64,000 nt of DNA from contig NZ_JAOVZO020000009.1 in assembly GCF_025717065.2 (NCBI RefSeq), forward strand, positions 1 through 64,000, given 5' to 3'. A program made the position numbers and the translations under genes. The first letter of the stretch is position 1; each line of letters begins with the position of its first letter. The stretch is from Tahibacter soli. Its GTDB lineage: Bacteria > Pseudomonadota > Gammaproteobacteria > Xanthomonadales > Rhodanobacteraceae. A model generated the notes under the pieces. The model did no database searches. It saw only the letters and a program-made list of their open reading frames with translations, and had not been told where the DNA came from. Below are positions 31,066 through 39,608 of the stretch, in pieces.

Positions 31066-33378
31066 ATGGCTACACCGATTTACCGGTTCGGCGCGTTCCG
31101 GCTCGACCCGCAGGCGCGCGAACTGATCGAGAACGGCGCGCGCGTCAACCTGCGCATCAGCACGATCGACTGCCTCATCTATCTCGTCCGGCACCGCGAC
31201 CGCCCTGTCGGCCGCGACGAACTCGCGTCGGCCGTGTGGGGCCGCGTCGACGTCAGCGAAGTGTCGCTGACGCACGCGATCATGGGCCTGCGCCGCACGC
31301 TCGGCGACACCGGCAACGACCAGCGCATCATCCGCACCGTGCCGCGCCTGGGCTATCGCTGGGTGCACGAGGGCACGATCGAGGAGTCGCCGGATGACGC
31401 GGCCACCGATCCGGCGCCGGTCGCACCGCCGGCGACCGAGCCGGTTCCGCCGCCGCGGCAGCGCTCGCGCGTCCCGCCGCTCGCCGTAGCCGCGTTGATC
31501 GTGGTTGCGGCGCTGGCATTCGCCTGGCGCTACTTCGCCGCCGCGGAACCGCCGCCGCCGGCCCGCGCCGCGATGGTGCTGCCGGCCGCGGTCGAAGCGC
31601 CGGCCGACGCCGCGTGGCTGCGCCTGGGCCTGATGGACCTCGTCGCCGACCGCCTGCGCCGCGGCGACATCGCGACCGCGCCGAGCGAAACCGTCGTCGC
31701 GCTCGTCAACGCGCGCAACGGCGCCGCGCCCGACGCCGCGCAGGCGGGCCTGCTCGTACGACCGAGCGCGAGCCTCGCGCAGACGACCTGGACCGTGCGG
31801 CTCGACGCCGCATCGCCGCAGCGCCGCCTGGTCGTCGAAGCGCGCGACGGCGACCCGATCGCCGCCGCGCGCCGCGCCGCGGACGAACTCCTGATCAAGC
31901 TCGGCCGCAAGCCGCCGGACGTCGCCGGCGGCGACGCGCCGCTCGCGCTCGATACGCTGCGCCGCCGCGCGAGCGCGGCATTGCTCGCGGGCCAGGTCGA
32001 TCTCGCCCGCCGGCTGCTCGACGAGGCGCCGCCCGCGCTCCTCGACGAACCGACGATCGCCGTCTCGCGCGCGCAGGTGGAGTTCTACGCCGGCCGCTAC
32101 GACGACAGCCGGCGCCTGTTCGAAGCGGTACTCGAACGCCTGCCGGCGGATGCGCCGGTCGATCTGCGCGCCCGTGCGTTGAGTTCGCTCGGCGCGGCGT
32201 ACTTCCGGCTCGGGCGCGTCGACGACGCGGCGACGGTATATGCGCAGGCCGCGCGGCTGACCGACGCCGGCGGCGACGCGCAGACGCGCGCCAAGGCCTA
32301 CTCCGGCCTCGGCGCGGTCGCGAGCCAGCGGCTGGAACTCGACGCGGCCGCGACGATGTTCGGCCGCGCGCGCACGCTGTTCGAACTCGCCAACGACATG
32401 AACGGCATCGCGTCGATCGATCTGAACCTCGGCCTGAACGCGATGCAGCGCGGCCAGCCCGCCGCGGCGCTGACGATGCTGCGCGGTGTCGGCGCGCGCT
32501 TCGCCGAACTCGGCTTTCACGACGCGCTGATCGCGGCGAAGGTGGCCACGGTCGACGCCGAACTCGCAACGCTCGACGCCCCCGCCGCGCTGGCGACGAG
32601 CGACGATTTCGCCCGCCTCGGCGCGCAGGCCAACGCGCGCCAGCGCGGCGAACTCGAGCTCGCGCGCGCCGCCGCGCTCGCCGCGAACGGCCGGCTGCGC
32701 GATGCCGACGCCGCGCTCGCGCACGTGCTCGACGCGGCCGATCCGCACGAGGAGGCGATGCTGCGCGCCCGCGCGCAGGCGCTCGCGGCGAGGCTCGCGC
32801 TCGCTCGCGGCGAGTTCGCCCTCGCCGCGACGCTCGCCGAAGCGGCCCTGATCGCCCCGCTCGAGAAGAACCTGCGGCCGGACTATCTCGCGGCATGGTC
32901 GACGCGCATCGCCGCGCTGCGCGGCGCCGGCCTCGACGCCGACGCCGCGGCCGAGCTCGCGCGGCTCGTCGCGTGGAGCCAGGTCGACGCGAAGGAATCG
33001 GACCGCGTCGCGGTCGCGCTGGCCCAGGCCGAACAGGCCGCCGCCGAGCGGCGCACCGACGCGGCGCTCGCGCGCTACGCCGATGCGATGGCCGCGGCGG
33101 CCGGGCGCGGCGTTCCCGAGGACGTGGTCGCGGTCGGGTACGCGTACGCGCCGGCACTGATCGCGGCCGGACGCCTCGACGAGGCCGCGGCGATCAGCGG
33201 CCGCCTCGCGCCGTGGGCCGAGCGCGACGCGCGCGCCGCCTGGGTCGCCGCCGGCGTGTACGCGGCGCTCGGCCAGGACGAAGCCGCGCAGACGGCGCTC
33301 GCACGGGCCCGGCGCCTCGCCGCCGAACGCACGCTGCCGGCCCTTGCGACACGCGCAACCGCGAAACCGGCGCAATAA
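31066..33378 (+). CDS. Membrane-bound winged-helix/TPR regulator (CadC-like) 2
   Basis: A 770-residue protein with the same plan as the regulator at 5430. Winged helix at residues 5-100 (RFGAFRLDPQARELIENGAR, IIRTVPRLGYRWVHEGT), a Pro-rich linker, one transmembrane helix at 137-157, then a long periplasmic part of TPR-like helices (for example LSSLGAAYFRLGRVDDAATV). It has no phosphoacceptor receiver. The signal and targets are unknown; the HAF protein 93 bases downstream is a possible target or partner. Confidence 0.85.
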   Translation: MATPIYRFGAFRLDPQARELIENGARVNLRISTIDCLIYLVRHRDRPVGRDELASAVWGRVDVSEVSLTHAIMGLRRTLGDTGNDQRIIRTVPRLGYRWVHEGTIEESPDDAATDPAPVAPPATEPVPPPRQRSRVPPLAVAALIVVAALAFAWRYFAAAEPPPPARAAMVLPAAVEAPADAAWLRLGLMDLVADRLRRGDIATAPSETVVALVNARNGAAPDAAQAGLLVRPSASLAQTTWTVRLDAASPQRRLVVEARDGDPIAAARRAADELLIKLGRKPPDVAGGDAPLALDTLRRRASAALLAGQVDLARRLLDEAPPALLDEPTIAVSRAQVEFYAGRYDDSRRLFEAVLERLPADAPVDLRARALSSLGAAYFRLGRVDDAATVYAQAARLTDAGGDAQTRAKAYSGLGAVASQRLELDAAATMFGRARTLFELANDMNGIASIDLNLGLNAMQRGQPAAALTMLRGVGARFAELGFHDALIAAKVATVDAELATLDAPAALATSDDFARLGAQANARQRGELELARAAALAANGRLRDADAALAHVLDAADPHEEAMLRARAQALAARLALARGEFALAATLAEAALIAPLEKNLRPDYLAAWSTRIAALRGAGLDADAAAELARLVAWSQVDAKESDRVAVALAQAEQAAAERRTDAALARYADAMAAAAGRGVPEDVVAVGYAYAPALIAAGRLDEAAAISGRLAPWAERDARAAWVAAGVYAALGQDEAAQTALARARRLAAERTLPALATRATAKPAQ

Positions 33379-33471
33379 CGCCGTGCACATGGCGCGTACA
33401 TCGCTCGTACACGCGTTTACGCGCGGCGAATGCGACGGTCGGCGGCACCTGGCACCCGTCTCGAGGCTTTC

Positions 33472-34602
33472 ATGACCGCACCCGTTCGCCGGCCGCATCG
33501 CGCGGCCCTTCCCGCACTCGCCGCCGCCATCGCCTTCGCCTGCTCCGCCGCGCACGCCGGCGGCGGCCCGCGCTATCACTTCGAACGCATCGACGTACCG
33601 GGCGCGGCGCACGTCGTCGTCAAGGACATCAACGACGCGGGGCAAGTCGTCGGCACCTATTTCGATCAGGATTTCGTCAAGCACGCGGTGCTGTGGGACG
33701 CGAAAGGGTCGCACCGCCTCGCGGTGCCGGACGGCCTGGAAGTGCACGGCGTCGCCTACGCGATCAACAACCACGGCCAGATCGCCGGCTACGCCGACTC
33801 GTTCGAGGATTCGTCGCCGGGCCTGACCTGGAACGCCGCGACGCCCGACACCTACATGAAGCTGTCGGACGACCCGATCGTCGTGGCGATTCCGAACGAC
33901 ATCAACGACGACGGCGTGATCGTGGGCCTCAAGGGCGGCTACCAGACCGGCGAGAAGTTCCACGCGTTCGTCTGGACCGCGCAGGGCGGCCTCGTCGACT
34001 ACGGCACGGCGAACCCGGACGACGCCTCGCAGAACGCGATCTGGAGCGGCATCAACGCGTCGGGCCAGCTCGTCGGCGGCTGGAACTACACGCGCCAGAT
34101 CTACCACGCGACGCGCGGCACGCTCGGCACGCCGGCCGTCGTGCCGTTCAACAACGACACCGAGGTGATCGAGAGCTTCGCGGATGCGATCAACGCGTCG
34201 GGCGTGGCGGTCGGCTACGCGGATCTCGGCGCGCCGCGCGGACCGGTCGCCGCACGCTTCGAAACCGACGGAACGATTGCCGAGATTCCCGGCGCGAGCT
34301 TCGACTCCGACGCCGGCTTCGCGAGCGCGATCAACGACGCGGGCGTCATCGTCGGTCGCGCGACGAACCTGTCGACGCGCACGGGCCTCAAGGCGTGGGT
34401 GTACGTCGACGGACAGGCCTGGGACCTCTTCGAACAGGTCGACGACACCGGCGGCCTCGCGCTATTCACCGACGCGGTCGCGATCAACGCGTCGGGCGTG
34501 ATCGTCGGCACCGGCGAATTCGAAGACGGCACGATGGCGAGCTTTCGCCTCACGCCGATCGCGAGCGACGCGATTTTCGCGGACGGATTCGAGGCGCCGT
34601 AG
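33472..34602 (+). CDS. Secreted HAF-repeat protein with IFADGFE tail
   Basis: A 376-residue protein with a signal peptide (core ALPALAAAIAFACSAAHA, cleavage near 31). It has at least five extracellular HAF repeats, each with a pattern like DINDAGQVVGTYFDQ, AINNHGQIAGYAD, DINDDGVIVGLKGG, GINASGQLVGGWN, AINDAGVIVGRATN and AINASGVIVGTGEF, about 50 residues apart, as in a beta-propeller-like fold. It ends IFADGFEAP, a C-terminal motif I associate with exported proteins of Xanthomonadales relatives. Function is unknown. ATG 33472 is preferred because the signal peptide then begins properly. Confidence 0.8.
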   Translation: MTAPVRRPHRAALPALAAAIAFACSAAHAGGGPRYHFERIDVPGAAHVVVKDINDAGQVVGTYFDQDFVKHAVLWDAKGSHRLAVPDGLEVHGVAYAINNHGQIAGYADSFEDSSPGLTWNAATPDTYMKLSDDPIVVAIPNDINDDGVIVGLKGGYQTGEKFHAFVWTAQGGLVDYGTANPDDASQNAIWSGINASGQLVGGWNYTRQIYHATRGTLGTPAVVPFNNDTEVIESFADAINASGVAVGYADLGAPRGPVAARFETDGTIAEIPGASFDSDAGFASAINDAGVIVGRATNLSTRTGLKAWVYVDGQAWDLFEQVDDTGGLALFTDAVAINASGVIVGTGEFEDGTMASFRLTPIASDAIFADGFEAP

Positions 34603-34921
34603 GAACGCGCATCGGAGCCGTCGACGTCGCGGGCGCCGTGCGTCATGGCGACGGCGTGCACCGATGCGGTGCGCTCGGGCCGTACGTGACGCCCTGTCCG
34701 CGGTGCGCCTCGCTGGCGGCGCTTTCCTGAAAAGCGAAGTTCGCGGAAGCCCGACCGTCGGGCATGGTTAATTTTCGGTCATTTTTTCATCAATTCTCGT
34801 CAACGGCGCCAAGTACGGCGCCGTTTGTCGTTGTGCCTCTCGCCGCCCATTCGCGACACTCGCCGCCCTGCCGCCACGGTTCGGGGTCCGCGTCGGGTTT
34901 CGCACGACACGAGGGGAAACC
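34603..34921. promoter_or_regulatory. Intergenic region before large repeat protein
   Basis: A 319-base gap with no gene. A short hairpin at 34750-34764 followed by TTAATTTTCGGTCATTTTTT may terminate the HAF transcript. A second, stronger hairpin lies at 34802-34825 before the next gene. The A/T-rich tract between them could also hold a promoter. Confidence 0.35.
34802..34825 (+). terminator. 9-bp hairpin with short T run
   Basis: AACGGCGCC (34802-34810) pairs exactly with GGCGCCGTT (34817-34825), loop AAGTAC, followed by TG. It lies about 100 bases before the start of the large repeat protein, so it may instead be a leader structure. Confidence 0.4.
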
Positions 34922-37900
34922 ATGAATAGGGTAAATCTATACCGGGTCGCCCGGCTGCTGTGCGCCGCGGGCATCGCCGGCACGTGGCCTGTCGCCGCCG
35001 TGCAGCGCAACGACGATACGGCGACTGGCACGACCGGCCTGAATGCGGCGTCGACGAAGACGTATCCGTCCGGCCTGACGGTGACGTATGCGGTGACCGG
35101 CAACAATGTGGACCTCACCGACAACCTCGCGACGATGGCCTCCGCGCCGGGCACCGCATCGACGATGTTCGCGCCGAACCTGCCGCTTGGAACGCGGGGC
35201 ATACGCCTGACAGCCGGCGACGTGGCGTGCCGGTTCGCGAACGACGCGCTCGAGGCAAGATGCCCCGCGGGAACGCTGACCGTCACCTTCAGCCGGCCGG
35301 TGACCGATCCCGTGCTGCATTTCGGCGCGAACGGCTCGCAGTCGGTCGTCGGCACCCGGATCATCTCGGGACGCGCCGTGCACGTGCTGTCGGGCGCGAA
35401 CGCCGCGGGCGTCTCGCTCGCGATGCCGGGCGGCGCCGTCAACCTCGATACGCCCGACGGCGTCACGCTCGATGTGGCGAACCCGCGCTACAACGGCAGC
35501 GACTGCGCCACGTTCCAGCAGCCGATCACGCAGCCCGCCGGATGCGGCAGCGTCCGCGTGCGCGGGACGCTCACGAGCGTCGCGTTCGACGTTGCGTTGG
35601 CCGGCGTGCGCAACGTCGCGGGCCTGCGTGCCGACGTCGCCGCCGACGCCTATGTCGTGACCGCCACCGTCGATGAGGATTTCGGCGACGCGCCGGCGAG
35701 CTACGACGAAGGCGCCGCGGCGAGTCACGTCGTCGGCGGCCTGCGCCTCGGCGCGGCCATCGATGCCGAGAACGCGACGGTATTCAACGATCCCGCGGCC
35801 CCGGTCGCACCGGGCCCGAACGCCGTCGCCGCGGGTGCGAACAACAACGGCGCGGCCGGCGACGGCCTCGACGACGACGGTCTTGCGACCGTTCCGCCGC
35901 TGCATGCGGGCCTCATCGGCCGCACGTACACGCTGACGAGCGCGATCGCCGGTGCGGCGGCGCCCGGCACGCTCTGCGGCTGGATCGACTTCGATCGCGA
36001 CGGCAGGTTCGGGACCGGCGAGCGCGCCTGTGCGACGTTCGCCGCCGGCGCCGCGACGGCGGCGCTCGACTGGACGGTGCCGGCCGCTTTCGCGAGCGGC
36101 CGCACCTATGCGCGCCTGCGCGTGAGCCACGACGGCAACGGCGTACGCAACCCGACGGGCCGCGTCGACAGCGGCGAGGTCGAGGATTACATGATCGAGA
36201 CCAGGCCCGCCGTGCGCGCGATCAAGGCGCTGCACCCCGCCGACGACGCGGGGCGCTTCTCGCTCTCGATCGGCGGCACCGCTTTCGCGACCGGCGTGGG
36301 CGATGCCGGCGACACGGGCTTTCGCACGGTCTATCACCGGGCCGACACGGGCGCGCCCGACATCCTCGTTCCGGGCGACATCGCGACGACGCCGGTGGCG
36401 GTCCCGGTTGCCGAGACGCAGGACACGCCCGGCGGGGTCTACGTCAGCGGGCACGCCTGCGTCGACGGTACCGGCGCGACGGTCGCGTCGGGCGCAGGCA
36501 CCTCGGCCCGCGTCACGCTGCCCGCGTCGGTCACGGGCGCCGCGGCCAACGGCCGCGCGCAAAGCGTCACCTGCACGTTCGTCAACCGGCTGGCGTCGAT
36601 GGCGGTCACGAAGCAGACGCCGACGCGCGTCGTCGACGCGCCCGGCGCCATCACGTACACGATCGGCGTGACCAACACCGGCGCCGCCGCGCTGACGGGC
36701 GTGAACCTCGTCGATACGCTGCCCGACGGCAGGCGCGGCGCGACCACCTTCCTCTCCGGCGACGTGAACGGCGACGGCGTGCTCGACACTGGCGAAACGT
36801 GGATCTACCGCGCCGACTACGTGGCGACGCAAGCCGACATCGACGCCGGCGCGAACCTCGTCAACCGCGTGGCGGTGACGACGGCACAGATCGCGACGCC
36901 GCAGGTCGCGACTGCGACGACGGCCGTCGCGCGCCGCCCGTCGCTGGCGGTGACGAAGACCACGCCGGTTGGCACCGTCGGGGCGCCCGGCGTGATTCCG
37001 TACACGATCACGGTCACGAACACCGGCAACGTCGCCCTGACGAACGTGGTTCCCCTCGATACGCTGCCCGACGGCAGCGTCGGCGCCGTCACGTTCGAGT
37101 CAGGCGACACGGACGGGGACCGCGAGCTCGACCTCGGCGAAACCTGGACCTGGCGCGCGAGCTACGCCGCGACACAGCGCGACATCGATGCCGGCGCGAC
37201 GCTCGTCAACACCGTCAGCGCGACGGCGGCCCAGGTGCCGACGCCGGTGACCGCGACCGCGGCCACCACCGTCGCGCGCAGGCCGTCCCTGGCCGTCGCC
37301 AAGACCACCCCCGTCGACGCCGTCGACGCGCCACGACAGATTCCGTACACGATCGCGGTAACGAACACCGGCAACGTCGCGCTGACGAACGTGGTTCCTC
37401 TCGACACGCTGCCCGGCGGCGGCGTCGGCACCGTCACGTTCGTGTCGGGCGACACGGACGGCGACCGCGAGCTCGACCTCGGAGAAACGTGGACCTACGC
37501 CGCGAACTACACCGCGACGCAGCGCGACATCGACAACGGCGAGGCGCTCGTGAACACCGTCAGCGTGACGGCGACCCAGGTACCGGTGCCGGTGAGCGCC
37601 ACCGCGACCACCGGCATCGTGCGCCGGCCGTCGCTGGCCGTGACGAAGACCACGCCCGTCGATGTCGTCGGCGCGCCGCGCGTCATTCCTTACACGATCA
37701 CGGTGCAGAACACCGGCAACGTCGCGCTGACGGACGTAAGACTCGTCGACACGCTGCCGGACGGCAGCGCCGGCACGGTAACGCGGCTCTCCGGCGATAC
37801 GAATGCCGACGAGCGCCTCGACGTCGGCGAAACCTGGATCTACGGCGCGAGCTACCGGGCGACGCAGCGCGACATCAAGACCGGCTCGACGCTGATCAAC

Positions 37901-38437
37901 CGCGTGGCCGTCACCTCGGCGCAGACGCCGCTGCCGGTCGCGGCCGAGGCGGCGACCGCGGCGCGTGCCGGCCCCGCGCTCGCGGTCGACAAGACCACGC
38001 CGACCACGCGCATCGGCGCGCCCGGCACGATCGAGTACGCGATCGTGCTGATCAACGCCGGCAACGTCGCGTTGAGCGGCATCGCGCTCGTCGACACGAT
38101 GCCCGACGGCAGCCTCGGGGACGTGGCCTTCGTCTCGGGCGACACGGACGGCGACCGCGAGCTCGACGTGGACGAGACCTGGATCTGGCGCGCGAGCTAC
38201 GAGGCGACGCAACGCGACATCCTCGCCGGCGAAGCGCTCGTCAATACCGTCAGCGCGACGGCGACGCAGGTGCCCAAGCCCGCGACGGCGCGTGCGACGA
38301 CGCTCATCGATCCGCCGCCGCCGCCGCGGCAGATCGCTGCCGTGCCGGCGCTCGCGGGCCTCGCGCTGCCGGCGCTGCTGGCAGGCCTGTGCGGCATCGC
38401 GTTTGCGACACAGCGACGTCGCGGGCTGCGGCGCTAG
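34922..38437 (+). CDS. Large secreted GEVED/DUF11-like repeat protein with C-terminal anchor
   Basis: A 1171-residue protein. The signal peptide spans residues 1-26. The N-terminal half holds a GEVED-type domain (DEDFGDAPASYDE near 256, RVDSGEVEDYMIE near 416, Ca-binding-like DFDRDGRFG). Then come five tandem repeats of about 114 residues (from 558 to 1128), each with a pattern like SLAVTKTTPV, IPYTITVTNTGNVALT, DTLPDGS, SGDTDGDRELDLGETW and ATQRDID. These resemble the DUF11/DUF7507 conserved repeats of surface proteins. The last 35 residues (VPALAGLALPALLAGLCGIA, then RRRGLRR) are a hydrophobic helix plus basic tail, an IPTL/PEP-CTERM-like sorting signal. Probably an adhesin or surface fibre. 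Its TAG stop lies in the left end of a MITE-like element. Confidence 0.8.
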   Translation: MNRVNLYRVARLLCAAGIAGTWPVAAVQRNDDTATGTTGLNAASTKTYPSGLTVTYAVTGNNVDLTDNLATMASAPGTASTMFAPNLPLGTRGIRLTAGDVACRFANDALEARCPAGTLTVTFSRPVTDPVLHFGANGSQSVVGTRIISGRAVHVLSGANAAGVSLAMPGGAVNLDTPDGVTLDVANPRYNGSDCATFQQPITQPAGCGSVRVRGTLTSVAFDVALAGVRNVAGLRADVAADAYVVTATVDEDFGDAPASYDEGAAASHVVGGLRLGAAIDAENATVFNDPAAPVAPGPNAVAAGANNNGAAGDGLDDDGLATVPPLHAGLIGRTYTLTSAIAGAAAPGTLCGWIDFDRDGRFGTGERACATFAAGAATAALDWTVPAAFASGRTYARLRVSHDGNGVRNPTGRVDSGEVEDYMIETRPAVRAIKALHPADDAGRFSLSIGGTAFATGVGDAGDTGFRTVYHRADTGAPDILVPGDIATTPVAVPVAETQDTPGGVYVSGHACVDGTGATVASGAGTSARVTLPASVTGAAANGRAQSVTCTFVNRLASMAVTKQTPTRVVDAPGAITYTIGVTNTGAAALTGVNLVDTLPDGRRGATTFLSGDVNGDGVLDTGETWIYRADYVATQADIDAGANLVNRVAVTTAQIATPQVATATTAVARRPSLAVTKTTPVGTVGAPGVIPYTITVTNTGNVALTNVVPLDTLPDGSVGAVTFESGDTDGDRELDLGETWTWRASYAATQRDIDAGATLVNTVSATAAQVPTPVTATAATTVARRPSLAVAKTTPVDAVDAPRQIPYTIAVTNTGNVALTNVVPLDTLPGGGVGTVTFVSGDTDGDRELDLGETWTYAANYTATQRDIDNGEALVNTVSVTATQVPVPVSATATTGIVRRPSLAVTKTTPVDVVGAPRVIPYTITVQNTGNVALTDVRLVDTLPDGSAGTVTRLSGDTNADERLDVGETWIYGASYRATQRDIKTGSTLINRVAVTSAQTPLPVAAEAATAARAGPALAVDKTTPTTRIGAPGTIEYAIVLINAGNVALSGIALVDTMPDGSLGDVAFVSGDTDGDRELDVDETWIWRASYEATQRDILAGEALVNTVSATATQVPKPATARATTLIDPPPPPRQIAAVPALAGLALPALLAGLCGIAFATQRRRGLRR
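36594..38310 (+). repeat. Five tandem 342-bp coding repeats
   Basis: The DNA encoding the five surface-protein repeats shows long near-identical blocks, such as GGCAACGTCGC(G/C)CTGACG and GGCGACACGGACGG(C/G)GACCG. Repeats 2 and 3 are the most alike, which suggests recent duplication or gene conversion and makes the copy number prone to change. Confidence 0.7.
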
Positions 38438-38596
38438 TGTAGTGATTCACAAGTACCATTAAATAATTCCGGTGTCTTTCGCCGCGATACGTCGTTGCAA
38501 CTCGTCGCCGTACTGCCAGTACGGCTCCTCGTCGCGCCTAGTCTCGCGACGTTGCCATCCGGACTACTTCAACATACTTATGAATCACCACACTAG
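38434..38596. mobile_element. MITE-like element with 16-bp terminal inverted repeats
   Basis: The ends CTAGTGTAGTGATTCA (38434-38449) and TGAATCACCACACTAG (38581-38596) are inverted repeats with 15 of 16 matches, enclosing 131 bases with internal palindromes (CCGTACTGCCAGTACGG) and no gene. CTAG at both ends fits insertion at CTAG with TA duplication, as in IS630/Tc1-mariner-type elements. The TAG of each end provides the stop codon of the gene entering from that side. Confidence 0.65.
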
Positions 38597-39495
38597 AAAC
38601 GGACGCGCTCGACGAGGAAGTCGAGCAGCGCGCGTACGCGCGACGGCAGCTGTCCGCCGTGGCCGAGGAACACCGCGCTGAACGTTTCGGTGTCGCCCGG
38701 ATTGTATTTTTCCAGAACGGGAACGAGGCGCCCGGCCGCGATCTCGGCCGCGGCGTGAAACAGCGACACGCGCGCGAGGCCTACGCCGAGCACCGCGAGC
38801 TGGCGCAGCGCGAGGCCGTCGCCGGCCTGCACGTTGCCGCGCGGCATGAACGAATGCGCGGCGCCGCCCTCCGCGAACGGCCAGCCTTCGATCGCGCGCG
38901 CGTAGCCGAACGTCAGGCAGTTGTGCCCGGCGAGATCGCGCGGCGTTCGCGGCGTGCCGCGGCGCGCCAGGTACTCCGGCGCGCCGACCACCGCCATGCG
39001 CGTTTCGCCGAGCTTGCGCGCGACGAGGTTCGACGACTTGAGCGGGCCGGCGCGAATGGCGACGTCGGTGCGGTCGGCAACGAGGTCGACGACGGTGTCG
39101 GTCAGCACGAGATCGAGCGTCACCTGCGGATAGCGTTCGAGAAACGCCGGCACGAGCGGCAGCAGAAAGTGATGGCCGAACGGCAGGTTCGTATTGACGC
39201 GCAGCTTGCCCGACGGCACCGCGCCGAGCGCGGCGCCGCGCTCGGCCTCGTCGAGTTCGGCCAGCACGCGCCGGGCGCGCTCGTAGAACGCCGCGCCTTC
39301 GGGCGTCAGCTGCAGTTGTCGCGTCGAACGGTTGAAGAGGCGCGTGCCGAGCCGCGCCTCGAGGCGCGCGACGAGCTTGCTCACGGCCGACGGCGTCAGC
39401 CGGAACGCGCGCGCGGCGGCCGAGAACCCGCCGAGTTCGACGACGCGCGCGAACACTTCCATCTCGCCGGAGCGATTGACGTCGAGCCGTGCCAT
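38593..39495 (-). CDS. LysR family regulator (CrgA-like)
   Basis: A 300-residue LysR regulator. The N-terminal winged helix is at 9-66 (FARVVELGGFSAAARAFRLT, SAVSKLVARLEARLGTRLFN), the effector domain at 90-295 (NLPFGHHFLLPLVPAFLERY). Its TAG stop codon is in the right end of the MITE-like element, so its C terminus (VRALLDFLVERVRF) may be slightly altered compared with relatives. Divergent from the MFS gene at 39609, with 113 bases between, the usual regulator-target layout. Confidence 0.9.
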   Translation of the reverse strand: MARLDVNRSGEMEVFARVVELGGFSAAARAFRLTPSAVSKLVARLEARLGTRLFNRSTRQLQLTPEGAAFYERARRVLAELDEAERGAALGAVPSGKLRVNTNLPFGHHFLLPLVPAFLERYPQVTLDLVLTDTVVDLVADRTDVAIRAGPLKSSNLVARKLGETRMAVVGAPEYLARRGTPRTPRDLAGHNCLTFGYARAIEGWPFAEGGAAHSFMPRGNVQAGDGLALRQLAVLGVGLARVSLFHAAAEIAAGRLVPVLEKYNPGDTETFSAVFLGHGGQLPSRVRALLDFLVERVRF

Positions 39496-39608
39496 TCGTG
39501 AGTTCGATGCACAGGTGCTAGTCCGGCGGTGAGTCTAGTTCATAGACGTTCGCGACTCTATCGTTCGCGCCGTCCCGGCGCCGATGCGCGCCCCTTGAGC
39601 GTCTTTCC

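Noticed and set aside
30463-34107. Long minus-strand open frame spanning the toxin-antitoxin pair, regulator and HAF genes
   Set aside because: It crosses several well-supported genes and has Arg-rich shadow composition.
36594-38310. Regularly spaced DNA repeats that might suggest a CRISPR array
   Set aside because: The unit is about 342 bp, in frame, and encodes protein repeats; there are no short repeat-spacer units anywhere in the window.
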